Shown: positions 17,589-26,520 of the stretch, piece after piece | How positions within the stretch are numbered: the stretch's first letter is position 1 | Layout of the letters: each line of letters begins with the position of its first letter | From: Winogradskyella sp. PC-19 | GTDB taxonomy: Bacteria; Bacteroidota; Bacteroidia; Flavobacteriales; Flavobacteriaceae | NCBI RefSeq assembly: GCF_002163855.1 | Contig: NZ_CP019332.1 | Coordinates: 1,467,145-1,531,144 of the forward strand | Reading direction: 5' to 3' | DNA length: 64,000 nt | The notes under the pieces: generated by a model | Seen by the model: only the letters and a program-made list of their open reading frames with translations | What the model was told of the DNA's origin: nothing | Databases searched by the model: none | Translations under genes and position numbers: made by a program

Positions 17589-18413
17589 ATGAAGCAATAC
17601 CACGACCTAGTAAAACACGTTTTAGCCGAAGGTAACCAAAAAGGAGATAGAACAGGAACAGGAACAAAAAGTGTTTTTGGATACCAAATGCGTTTTGATT
17701 TAAGTGAAGGTTTTCCAATGGTAACTACAAAAAAGTTACATCTTAAATCTATTATCTACGAATTGCTTTGGTTTTTAAAAGGTGATACAAACATTAATTA
17801 TTTGACTGAAAATGGCGTTCGTATTTGGAACGATTGGGCTGACGAAAACGGTGACTTAGGTCCTGTTTATGGACACCAATGGCGCAACTGGAATGATGAC
17901 GAAATAGACCAAATTAGAGATGTAATTAAGACTTTAAAAACTAGTCCAAATAGTCGTCGCATGATGGTATCTGCTTGGAATCCATCAGTAATGCCAGACA
18001 CTTCAAAATCTTTTTCAGAAAATGTCGCTAATGGTAAAGCTGCGCTTCCGCCATGTCATGCATTTTTTCAGTTTTATGTCGCTGAAGGAAAATTATCTTG
18101 TCAATTATATCAACGTAGTGCAGACATATTTTTAGGTGTACCTTTTAATATTGCATCATACGCACTATTCACAATGATGATGGCTCAGGTTTGTGGTTAT
18201 CAGCCAGGAGACTTTATTCATACTTTTGGTGATGCACATATTTATAATAACCATATGGAGCAGTTAGAATTACAACTGTCAAGAGACATAAGACCTTTAC
18301 CAAAAATGATTTTGAATCCAGAAATTAAAGATATTTTTGAATTTGATTTCGAAGATTTCACATTAGTAGATTATAATCCTCATCCACATATCAAAGGAGT
18401 AGTTGCAGTATAG
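17589..18413 (+). CDS. thyA: Thymidylate synthase
   Basis: Converts dUMP to dTMP using methylene-tetrahydrofolate. The protein has [26 protein letters not shown] at the N-terminus, the substrate-phosphate arginines in [12 protein letters not shown], the catalytic Cys in [11 protein letters not shown] (about residue 156), and the C-terminal YNPHPHIKG. About 274 residues: slightly longer than E. coli ThyA because of an insert ([17 protein letters not shown]) before the catalytic loop, common in Bacteroidota. I prefer the ATG at 17589 (MKQYHDL) to the one at 17583, because the latter coincides with the end of the REP-like hairpin. DHFR, which recycles its dihydrofolate product, lies 0.9 kb downstream. 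Confidence 0.97.
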   Translation: MKQYHDLVKHVLAEGNQKGDRTGTGTKSVFGYQMRFDLSEGFPMVTTKKLHLKSIIYELLWFLKGDTNINYLTENGVRIWNDWADENGDLGPVYGHQWRNWNDDEIDQIRDVIKTLKTSPNSRRMMVSAWNPSVMPDTSKSFSENVANGKAALPPCHAFFQFYVAEGKLSCQLYQRSADIFLGVPFNIASYALFTMMMAQVCGYQPGDFIHTFGDAHIYNNHMEQLELQLSRDIRPLPKMILNPEIKDIFEFDFEDFTLVDYNPHPHIKGVVAV

Positions 18414-18416
18414 GTC

Positions 18417-19225
18417 ATGAAGAACTTTTTAACTATTGTATTATTTTTTTAATTTCTTCAATCGGAAACGCTCAAAACAACGAGATTCCACTATTTAAAG
18501 ATTGCGACTCCAAGGATAATGCATTAGCTTGTTCATATTTTAAAATCCATCAATTAATTTTATCAAAACTTAATCATCTAGATACTTCTTCAATTCAATT
18601 AGACAAAGAAGATGAATTAATAATTTCTACAGTACTAAATTTTGATAAAGAAGGTAAATTAAAAAGAAAAAATTCTGTTTTATATTCCTCTTTAATAAAT
18701 GCAGATTCTGATTTCGAGGAAATTTTAAAATCGATTCCCGAGGTTTATCCAAAACTAAATAATAAAGGTGAACCAAAAGGACAATATTTCAGAAACACAT
18801 TTTACTACAGATACTCAAATAATTCATTTGAGACGTGGAATAACACTAAAGCTAAAAAAGACGATTTTTTTATGCCAGAAAAAGTTCCTGTTTACAAAGG
18901 TTGTAAACCGAAATGGAGTAATAAAAAATTAAAGGATTGTATGTCACTAAAAATTGCACAATACATACTATCAGGATTTAATTCAAAAGAAGCTGTCAAG
19001 AAATCTGGACTCATATCAGGTGCTGATGTTACAATATTTGTATTTTTTAAAATAGACGAAACAGGAAAAGTATTTGATATAAAAGCCAAAGCTTCAAGAA
19101 AAGCTTTAGAAAAAGAGGTAATTAGATTAGTAAAAGGTTTACCTAAAATTGAACCTGGATATCAGGGAAATAAACCAGTTACAGTTCCCTATTCACTGCC
19201 AATACGATTTAAAGTTTCTTTCTAG
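18417..19225 (+). pseudogene. Frameshifted secreted protein with two TonB-C-like domains
   Basis: The frame from the ATG at 18417, 3 bases after thyA, reads MKNFLTIVLFF and stops at 18450. The stop falls at the end of a run of seven T (18444-18450). Adding one T gives MKNFLTIVLFFLISSIGNAQ, a perfect signal peptide, and then an uninterrupted frame to 19225 (269 residues). Within it are two similar halves, each starting with two Cys (LFKDCDSKDNALAC; VYKGCKPKWSNKKLKDC) and showing VLNFDKEGKLK or FKIDETGKVFD; the second ends VPYSLPIRFKVSF, as in TonB C-terminal-like domains. An ATG at 18872 opens only the second half. It is a real inactivation, a phase-variable run or a sequencing error. Confidence 0.8.
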
Positions 19226-19273
19226 ATCAATAATTAATTTTCAATATCTTTACACTAGATATTTTTATTTCCT

Positions 19274-20206
19274 ATGTTCGGCAAGAAAAAACAAACCTCA
19301 TCTATAGACAAAGACCAATTAGAGCTTATTGAAAATGCTCAAAAACGTATTAAACAAAAAAAGCGTTTGTACATTCATTTTGTCATATTCTTAATCGGTG
19401 CTGTTTTTCTGATTATTGCTAACACCTTTTTGGGTATCGGCGAAGATTTTACAATTGCAGGAATTAATTGGTTTGTTTATGCTATTTTGGCTTGGTTATT
19501 TCTATTTATCTATCATTTCGTTAATGTGTTTATCACAAACAAATTCATGGGTAAAGACTGGGAAAAACAGCAACTTGATAAACTTGTTGCAAAGCAGCAA
19601 CAACGCATTAATAAACTTGAAGAAAGACTTTCTACAAAAGATACAGGTGTAACAAAAGCTAAAGTCATAAAGGAGATAAAAACACCAATTGTTACTTCTA
19701 AAAAAAATAAGAATTCTGAGTTAACTATAATTGTAGCGGCAGGAGAAAACAATGCTATCGGTAAGGACAATGACCTTATCTGGCATTTGAGTGATGACCT
19801 TAAACGCTTTAAGCAATTAACAAACGGACATCATATTATCATGGGACGTAAAACGTTTGAAAGTTTTCCAAAACCTTTACCAAATCGAATTCATATTGTA
19901 ATCACAAGGCAAGAAAAATATCAAGCGACCGATGGTGTTATAATCGTTAACTCATTGGCCGATGCTTTAGATGCCGCTCGTTCAGACAAAAATCCTTTTG
20001 TTATTGGTGGAGGTGAAATCTACAAACAAGCTATGCCTTTAGCAGACAAATTAGAGATTACTAGAGTACATGCTACTTTTGATGATGCAGACACCTTTTT
20101 TCCTGAAATAGATTCTAATTTATGGGAAGAAAAAAGTAGAATCACTCATGATGCAGACGAAAAGCATGCCCATGCGTTTTCTTTTATCACTTACGTAAAG
20201 AGATAA
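19274..20206 (+). CDS. 2TM domain - dihydrofolate reductase fusion
   Basis: 310 residues in two parts. Residues 1-115 form a 2TM domain: a basic amphipathic N-terminus, TM1 at about 32-53, TM2 at about 65-87 and a short coiled coil (KQQQRINKLEERL). Residues 149-310 are a complete dihydrofolate reductase, with NNAIGKDNDLIWHLSDDLKRFK (catalytic acid in SDDLKRF), GHHIIMGRKTFESF, and the NADPH loop FVIGGGEIYKQAM. It reduces dihydrofolate to tetrahydrofolate, but here would be anchored to the inner membrane. DHFRs are normally about 160-residue soluble proteins. A single frame runs through with a Lys/Thr-rich linker, so the fusion is not an artefact of merging. thyA is close upstream. Confidence 0.92.
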   Translation: MFGKKKQTSSIDKDQLELIENAQKRIKQKKRLYIHFVIFLIGAVFLIIANTFLGIGEDFTIAGINWFVYAILAWLFLFIYHFVNVFITNKFMGKDWEKQQLDKLVAKQQQRINKLEERLSTKDTGVTKAKVIKEIKTPIVTSKKNKNSELTIIVAAGENNAIGKDNDLIWHLSDDLKRFKQLTNGHHIIMGRKTFESFPKPLPNRIHIVITRQEKYQATDGVIIVNSLADALDAARSDKNPFVIGGGEIYKQAMPLADKLEITRVHATFDDADTFFPEIDSNLWEEKSRITHDADEKHAHAFSFITYVKR

Positions 20207-20215
20207 TTTGATAAT

Positions 20216-20240
20216 CTAGGCAACCATTGGTTGTCTATTT
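20216..20240 (+). terminator. Hairpin after the DHFR fusion gene
   Basis: AGGCAACC (20218-20225) pairs with GGTTGTCT (20229-20236, one wobble) around a 3-base loop, 11 bases after the stop. Only a short AT-rich tail follows, so termination is plausible but not strong. Confidence 0.45.
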
Positions 20241-20355
20241 TCGTCTTTATTGGTATAGACCCTTTTTTCTATTTCGAATCAAATTTCTGATATATTGTAA
20301 CGGATATTAGAAACTGTCGTCTTAATTATAACTATCAATCAAAAAAACCTAACCA

Positions 20356-21240
20356 ATGAGCACATTAAAAATTTCCAATTTATCTAAAACTTACGCTAAC
20401 GGTGTTAAAGCTTTAGACAATGTATCTTTAGAATTAGAAAATGGAATGTTTGGTCTTTTAGGACCAAATGGCGCAGGAAAATCATCACTAATGCGTACGC
20501 TAGCAACATTGCAAGAAGCAGATTCTGGCACAGCTACTTTAGACGATATAGACATCCTAAAACAACCTGCCGAATTACGTAAAGTCCTCGGATATTTACC
20601 ACAAGAGTTTGGTGTGTATCCTCGTATTACTGCTGAGCAATTGCTTAATCATATAGCAGTATTAAAAGGTATTACCAATCCTAAAGAACGAAAATTACTG
20701 GTGAGATATCTACTGGACAAAGTGAATCTTTATGATAAACGAAACAAGTCTGTAAAAGGATTTTCTGGTGGTATGAAACAACGTGTTGGCATTGCTCAGG
20801 CACTCATTGGAAATCCAAAACTAATTATTGTAGATGAACCAACAGCAGGTTTAGATCCGGGAGAACGTAACCGTTTTTATAATCTCTTAGCTGATGTTGG
20901 TAAAGAAGTCATTGTAATTTTGTCTACACATATTGTTGAAGATGTACATGAACTTTGTACCAAAATGGCAATCATGAACTTTGGCGAAATTGTATATCAC
21001 GGTTCTCCAAAAGATGCTACCGAAGCACTTAACGGTAAAGTATATCAAAAAATAGTAGGTAGAGATGAGCTAAAAACTTATGCTTCGGATTATAAGATTA
21101 TCTCAAACAAAATGGTTGGTGGACAACCATTAATACATGTATTTAGTGAAGACCATCCGCAAAATGGTTTTGAACAAGTATCTCCAAATCTGGAGGATGT
21201 TTTCTTTTCAAAAATAAATACAGCAAACGTACTTGTTTAA
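20356..21240 (+). CDS. ABC transporter ATP-binding protein
   Basis: A 294-residue nucleotide-binding subunit. Walker A GPNGAGKSS (about 36-44), the signature FSGGMKQRVGIAQA, Walker B LIIVDEPTAGLD and the switch His in STHIVEDV are all present. The C-terminal about 70 residues follow the pattern of exporters of the CcmA/NatA type. It is followed 21 bases later by the permease-M1 peptidase fusion and must energise it. Substrate unknown; export or a membrane-protein-processing role is inferred from the partner. Confidence 0.94.
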   Translation: MSTLKISNLSKTYANGVKALDNVSLELENGMFGLLGPNGAGKSSLMRTLATLQEADSGTATLDDIDILKQPAELRKVLGYLPQEFGVYPRITAEQLLNHIAVLKGITNPKERKLLVRYLLDKVNLYDKRNKSVKGFSGGMKQRVGIAQALIGNPKLIIVDEPTAGLDPGERNRFYNLLADVGKEVIVILSTHIVEDVHELCTKMAIMNFGEIVYHGSPKDATEALNGKVYQKIVGRDELKTYASDYKIISNKMVGGQPLIHVFSEDHPQNGFEQVSPNLEDVFFSKINTANVLV

Positions 21241-21261
21241 TCTTCACTAATCTTATTTATT

Positions 21262-24200
21262 ATGTTTAAGACATTTTTTCTTTCAGAATTAAAGTATACA
21301 CTGAAACAACCTATGGTGTATATTTTTATGTTTATTATAGGTTTATTAGAGTTTGGAGCTACTGTTAGTGACAACGTTCAAATTGGTGGTGCCATTGGAA
21401 ATGTTAATATAAATTCCCCATACACCTTAACTATTCACGTTACCATATGGTGCATTTTTTCGTTATTAATGGCTGCTGCATTTTTTAATAATGCAGCTTT
21501 AAGAGACCACAACAACGAGTTTAACGAAATTTTATTTACAACACCTTTAAGCAAACCAGGCTACTTTTTTGGTCGCTTTTTTGGCGCACTTTTTATATCT
21601 ACACTTCCCATCGTAGGTGCTTTTATTGGACTTATACTTGGCTATTGGCTTAATCTCGCCAATGAATGGGTAGACCCAAATCGTTTTGGTCCTTTTTACT
21701 TATCGGCTTTTGTAAATAATTACTTGCTATTCATATTACCAAATATGTTTTTAGCAGGAACTGTCATATTTGCTATGGCTAACAAATGGAAGAGTACTAT
21801 AATTTCTTTTGTTGGTGGACTCGTAATTATTGTGGCTTATATTGTAGCAGGCTCATTCTCTTCTGATGTGGATAATGAAACTGTTGCCGCTTTAACAGAT
21901 ATGTTTGCAGTCAACACCTATCAAATCGAAACAAAGTACTTTACGCCTATTGAAAAGAACACTATAATTCCAGGATTTTCAGGTTTATTACTTTATAATC
22001 GTTTGATATGGATTAGTGTTGGCTTAATCATTTTAGCGTTATCTTATTTTAGTTTTTCATTTAAACAAAAAAATAAAAAAGTCAAAAAAGAAAAAACTAA
22101 GGCTTCAAAAGTTGAAACTATTTTCGCATTACCTAAGTTAAATCCATCTTTCAATCGTGCTACAAACTGGCAACAATTCAAAAGCTTTTTCTATACTAAT
22201 TTCCTGAGTATTATTAAGAGTGTGACCTTTAAAATACTCTTCTTATTCTGTGTTATTATTTTGGTGACAGATTTAGCTGGTGGTTTCGAGTATTTTGGAT
22301 TACAGTCTTATCCTGTAACCTATAAACTCGTAGATTCTATAAATGACAATACAAATATTTTCATCATAATAATAGTAATCTTTTTTAGTGGTGAACTCAT
22401 TTGGCGTGATAGAGATTACAAAATAAATGAAGTTATAGATGCAACTGCACACACCTCATTTATCTCTATGGTAGCTAAAACCCTATCTCTTGTGAGTATT
22501 GCGACCATTCTTAACATGTTTTTTATCATTATTGGAGTTCTTTATCAATTACTCAATGGTTACACAGGTATAGAATTGGATGTCTATCTATTAGATTTCT
22601 TGTATAGCAATCTGCCTTTCTTTTTTGTGTTTGGTGCTATTTCTATATTAATACAAGTATTAGCCAGTAATAAGTATATCGGTTATTTTATAGCTGTTCT
22701 TATTTTATTTGGGCTGAATATAATTTTGAGTGTTTTTGATATTTACACGAACATGATGTATATCGCTGTTACGCCATCTACCCAATACTCAGACATGAAT
22801 AATTTTGGACCTGGTCTCAAAGGTGCACTTTGGTTTAACCTATACTGGTGTCTATTTGCCATTATAGGATTATTAATTGCTGGTGCATTATGGAATCGTG
22901 GCTCAAAAAGCTCACTTTTAAACCGAATCAAAACAGCCCGAAAAGAAGTCCCAAAAAGTTATAGAGGTCTCATTATTGGCTCAGCTGTCGCATGGATTGC
23001 TGTTGCTGCATTTGTATATTATAATACGCAAGTTTTAAATCCGTATTACTCAGGAGACACACAAGAACAACTTGCTGTAGATTACGAAAAAACATACAGT
23101 AAATACAGAGATGTAGCTTCTCCAAAAATTACAGATGCAAAGTATTTTATTGATATTTTCCCTAACGAAAGAAGCATTTTGGTTAAAGCAGAGTTAGAAA
23201 TGACTAATGCAACCAACAAGCCTCTTGATTCTATACATATCTATGGACAAGAAGATTGGGACATGACACTTAACATACCTAACGCCAAGCCTGTATTTAA
23301 AGACAGTACGTATTTTTTTACAATTTACAAGTTAACTCCTGCTTTACAGCCTGGAGATACGCTAATTGCTAAACTAGAGAATAATTATGTTACCAAAGGA
23401 TTTAGTAATGGTCGAGGAAACACCAACATTATTAAAAACGGAACTTTTATAAATAATGGTGGTATTCTTCCTGTAATGGGTTATAATGAAGGTATTGAAA
23501 TCAATGATAAGAATACGCGTAAAAAATATGACTTACCGGAAAAAGAACGTACTCCTGAGTTAACACCAGGTGTAACAGAATTACACATGGGCAATTACTT
23601 ATCTGGCGAGCAAGGTGATTTTATAAATGTTGAAACCATTATTTCTACATCAAAAGACCAAACCGCAATAGCTCCAGGGTCATTAATAAAAACATGGGAA
23701 GAAAATGATAGACAGTATTTTCATTATAAAATAGACACACCATCGTTAAATTTCTATTCGTTTATATCTGCTGATTTTGAAATTGCTAAACGTAAATGGA
23801 ATGGTGTAGATATCGAAATTTATCATGATAAAAAGCATACTGTAAATATTGACATGATGCTAGATGCTGTTCAGCGTTCATTAGAATATTACACCAAAAA
23901 TTTTGGTCCTTATTATCACAAGCAAGCACGTATTATCGAGTTTCCTAGGTATGCAAATTTTGCTCAGGCATTCCCTGGCACAATGCCTTACTCTGAATCT
24001 TTTGGTTTTATAACAAATCTCGAGGATGAAACAGAAAACAATGTTATTGACTTTGTTATCGCTCATGAAATGGGGCATCAATGGTGGGCGCATCAACTTA
24101 TCGGTGCCGAAATGCAAGGTGGCACTATGCTTAGTGAGAGTTTTTCTCAGTATTCTGCAACTATGACAATGAAAGGTATTACTGAAAATCCTATGAAAAT

Positions 24201-24843
24201 GCGTGATTTTTTAAAGTATGACCATGACAGATATTTATCAGGACGAAGTGGTGAACGTCTTAAAGAATTACCGCTTTATAAGGTAGAAAATCAGTCTTAT
24301 ATTCATTATGGAAAAGGAAGCGTTATTTTATATGCACTTCAAGATTATATAGGAGAAGATAAGGTTAACAATGCTATGAAAAGCTTTTTAGAAGAGTACC
24401 GCTATAATGCGCCGCCATACCCAAGTTCGCATGACTTTTTACGTCATCTAGAACCACAAATTCCAGACTCTTTAAGTTATTTAATTAAAGATTGGTTTAA
24501 GGAAATCACGCTTTATGACAATAGACTTAAAGAAGCGACTTACAAAAAGCTAGATAATGGTAAATACCAAGTAAAGCTAGATATTGAAAGTTATAAAATT
24601 AAGTCAGATAGTTTAGGAAATGAAACAAGGGTACCAATTAACGATTGGGTAGATGTTGGTTTCTTTATGGACAATGATGAAGAAAGGCTATACGAACAAC
24701 GACGATTAAAATTCAATAAAGACAAGTCTACATTGACTATTGAGCTGGACTCACTTCCTGCAAAAGCCGCTATTGACCCAAGACACATCTTAATAGACCG
24801 TGTATTTAAGGATAATATTAAAGGACTAAGTATCGAAGAATAG
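21262..24843 (+). CDS. ABC-2 permease fused to M1-type aminopeptidase
   Basis: 1193 residues. The N-terminal about 585 residues hold roughly a dozen membrane helices of ABC-2 permease type in two related halves. The remainder, starting near residue 620, is an extracytoplasmic M1-like metallopeptidase with HEMGH at 935-939 and the Glu ligand candidate at 959 (LSESFSQY). By my count 19 residues separate HExxH from that Glu, one more than the usual 18. M1 hallmark YGKGS (HYGKGSVILYAL) is also present. This fusion recurs in Bacteroidota. It pairs with the ATPase gene 21 bases upstream. The peptidase would face the periplasm; substrate unknown. Confidence 0.9.
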   Translation: MFKTFFLSELKYTLKQPMVYIFMFIIGLLEFGATVSDNVQIGGAIGNVNINSPYTLTIHVTIWCIFSLLMAAAFFNNAALRDHNNEFNEILFTTPLSKPGYFFGRFFGALFISTLPIVGAFIGLILGYWLNLANEWVDPNRFGPFYLSAFVNNYLLFILPNMFLAGTVIFAMANKWKSTIISFVGGLVIIVAYIVAGSFSSDVDNETVAALTDMFAVNTYQIETKYFTPIEKNTIIPGFSGLLLYNRLIWISVGLIILALSYFSFSFKQKNKKVKKEKTKASKVETIFALPKLNPSFNRATNWQQFKSFFYTNFLSIIKSVTFKILFLFCVIILVTDLAGGFEYFGLQSYPVTYKLVDSINDNTNIFIIIIVIFFSGELIWRDRDYKINEVIDATAHTSFISMVAKTLSLVSIATILNMFFIIIGVLYQLLNGYTGIELDVYLLDFLYSNLPFFFVFGAISILIQVLASNKYIGYFIAVLILFGLNIILSVFDIYTNMMYIAVTPSTQYSDMNNFGPGLKGALWFNLYWCLFAIIGLLIAGALWNRGSKSSLLNRIKTARKEVPKSYRGLIIGSAVAWIAVAAFVYYNTQVLNPYYSGDTQEQLAVDYEKTYSKYRDVASPKITDAKYFIDIFPNERSILVKAELEMTNATNKPLDSIHIYGQEDWDMTLNIPNAKPVFKDSTYFFTIYKLTPALQPGDTLIAKLENNYVTKGFSNGRGNTNIIKNGTFINNGGILPVMGYNEGIEINDKNTRKKYDLPEKERTPELTPGVTELHMGNYLSGEQGDFINVETIISTSKDQTAIAPGSLIKTWEENDRQYFHYKIDTPSLNFYSFISADFEIAKRKWNGVDIEIYHDKKHTVNIDMMLDAVQRSLEYYTKNFGPYYHKQARIIEFPRYANFAQAFPGTMPYSESFGFITNLEDETENNVIDFVIAHEMGHQWWAHQLIGAEMQGGTMLSESFSQYSATMTMKGITENPMKMRDFLKYDHDRYLSGRSGERLKELPLYKVENQSYIHYGKGSVILYALQDYIGEDKVNNAMKSFLEEYRYNAPPYPSSHDFLRHLEPQIPDSLSYLIKDWFKEITLYDNRLKEATYKKLDNGKYQVKLDIESYKIKSDSLGNETRVPINDWVDVGFFMDNDEERLYEQRRLKFNKDKSTLTIELDSLPAKAAIDPRHILIDRVFKDNIKGLSIEE

Positions 24844-24864
24844 TTTCAACTTATACAAACTATA

Positions 24865-24905
24865 AAAACACCTTAACTATTAATTTAGCTAAGGTGTTTT
24901 CTTTT
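24865..24905 (+). terminator. Rho-independent terminator after the ABC-M1 gene
   Basis: An 11-bp perfect stem, AAAACACCTTA (24865-24875) with TAAGGTGTTTT (24890-24900), a 14-base loop and a tail CTTTT. Confidence 0.75.
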
Positions 24906-24908
24906 AAT

Positions 24909-24916
24909 TAGCTTTG
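24909..24916 (+). promoter_or_regulatory. Candidate -7 element before the flavoprotein gene
   Basis: TAGCTTTG matches TAnnTTTG and ends four bases before the ATG at 24921, the same geometry as at the histidine kinase gene (1535-1542). No -33 TTG is seen. Usage would give a leaderless or nearly leaderless mRNA. Confidence 0.35.
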
Positions 24917-24920
24917 TGTT

Positions 24921-26477
24921 ATGGTGAAGGCATTTCAAATACGATTAAATTTACATCAAGAAAAAAGGCCAGATGGTTTACTTAACAAAGCGGCTTACGA
25001 TTTAGATATTCCTACTTCAAAGATTCATGGAATTAAAGTCTTAAGAAAATCTATCGATGCTCGTAAACGAAAAATCATGTTTAATTACAAAGTTGAAGTT
25101 TACATCAATGAACCAATGCCAGAATTATCTGATTACACCTTTGATTATAAAGATGTATCTAACGGAAAGCCAATACATATCATAGGTTTTGGTCCAGCGG
25201 GAATGTGGGCAGCATTACGTTGTATTGAGTTAGGTTTTAAACCAATTGTATTAGAAAGAGGAAAAAATGTCCGCGACCGTAGACGTGATTTAAAAGCCAT
25301 AAACCAAGACCATATTGTCAATGAAGATTCCAACTATTGCTTCGGCGAAGGTGGCGCAGGAACATACAGTGATGGTAAATTATATACGAGAAGCTTAAAG
25401 CGTGGAGATGTTCGTCGCATTTTCGAAAGTTTGGTTTACCATGGTGCAACAGACCAAATTCTAATTGATGCACATCCACATATCGGCACAAATAAATTAC
25501 CGAAAGTGGTAAAAAACATTCGAGAAACTATCTTAGAGTTTGGTGGCGAAGTTCATTTTGAAACACGGGTTACAGATTTCACTTTAAAAGACGATAAAAT
25601 AGTAGCGATTCAACTTCAAAATGGTAACGAATTAGATGTTTATAAAGTAATTTTAGCAACAGGACACTCGGCACGAGATATTTTTTATTTATTGAATGAA
25701 AAGAATGTTGCACTAAAAGCAAAATCATTTGCAATGGGTGTTCGTGTAGAGCATCCACAACAAATAATTGACGGTATTCAATACCATTGCCCAAACGAAG
25801 CTAGAGACGAAATTCTTCCAGCAGCAGCATACAGTTTAGTCGAGCAAGTCAATGGTCGTGGTGTGTATTCCTTTTGTATGTGTCCAGGTGGATTTATTGT
25901 ACCTGCAGCAACTGCAAACGGTGAAGTCGTTGTAAACGGTATGTCACCTTCAAAACGAAATAATAAATTCGCAAATTCGGGTATAGTTGTAGAGATTAAT
26001 GCTGAACGTGATTTGTATAAATATGAAAAATTTGGTGAATTAAAAGCCTTAGAATATCAGAAAAATTTAGAACGCTTAGCTTTTACATCAGGTGGAAGAA
26101 ATCAAACTGCACCAGCACAAAAATTGACTGATTTCGTAGAGGGTAAATTATCGGCAGACCTAAATAAAACTTCATACCAACCAGGTTTAAACTCATCACC
26201 TTTACACTCATTATTCCCTAAGTTAATTGGTGGTTCATTGAGAAAAGGCTTTAAAGCTTTTGGGGAAAAAATGAAAGGTTTTTATACCGAAGAAGCTAAT
26301 ATCATTGGTGTAGAATCACGGACTTCATCACCAGTAAATATTCCAAGAAATGAAACTTTAGAACATCCTGAAATCTCTAATTTGTTTCCTTGTGGCGAAG
26401 GTGGTGGATATGCTGGCGGAATTGTTTCTGCAGCAATGGATGGCGAACGATGTGCTGAGGCTGCATGCACTAAATAA
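24921..26477 (+). CDS. FAD-dependent oxidoreductase (COG2509-like)
   Basis: A 518-residue cytoplasmic flavoprotein of a conserved but uncharacterised family. An N-terminal domain of about 85 residues (SKIHGIKVLRKSIDARKR) precedes the dinucleotide fold HIIGFGPAGMWAALRCIE at about residue 90. The family motif GEGGAGTYSDGKLYTR follows, and a C-terminal GEGGGYAGGIVSAAMDG binds FAD. Reaction is unknown; it resembles proteins annotated only as NAD(P)/FAD-dependent oxidoreductases. It stands between two terminated units and is followed 43 bases later by fabD, which has its own promoter-like element. Confidence 0.88.
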   Translation: MVKAFQIRLNLHQEKRPDGLLNKAAYDLDIPTSKIHGIKVLRKSIDARKRKIMFNYKVEVYINEPMPELSDYTFDYKDVSNGKPIHIIGFGPAGMWAALRCIELGFKPIVLERGKNVRDRRRDLKAINQDHIVNEDSNYCFGEGGAGTYSDGKLYTRSLKRGDVRRIFESLVYHGATDQILIDAHPHIGTNKLPKVVKNIRETILEFGGEVHFETRVTDFTLKDDKIVAIQLQNGNELDVYKVILATGHSARDIFYLLNEKNVALKAKSFAMGVRVEHPQQIIDGIQYHCPNEARDEILPAAAYSLVEQVNGRGVYSFCMCPGGFIVPAATANGEVVVNGMSPSKRNNKFANSGIVVEINAERDLYKYEKFGELKALEYQKNLERLAFTSGGRNQTAPAQKLTDFVEGKLSADLNKTSYQPGLNSSPLHSLFPKLIGGSLRKGFKAFGEKMKGFYTEEANIIGVESRTSSPVNIPRNETLEHPEISNLFPCGEGGGYAGGIVSAAMDGERCAEAACTK

Positions 26478-26493
26478 TTAAGAATATTTATCC

Positions 26494-26501
26494 TATTTTT
26501 G
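26494..26501 (+). promoter_or_regulatory. -7 element of fabD
   Basis: TATTTTTG followed by C matches TAnnTTTG, 19 bases before the fabD ATG. A -33 TTG is not evident at the right spacing. Confidence 0.45.
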
Positions 26502-26520
26502 CGAGACTAATTTAATAACA

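Noticed and set aside
18872-19225. A stand-alone 117-residue gene starting at ATG 18872.
   Set aside because: The same frame is open and protein-like for more than 400 bases upstream and joins a perfect signal peptide after adding one T at 18444-18450, so it is the second half of a larger gene.
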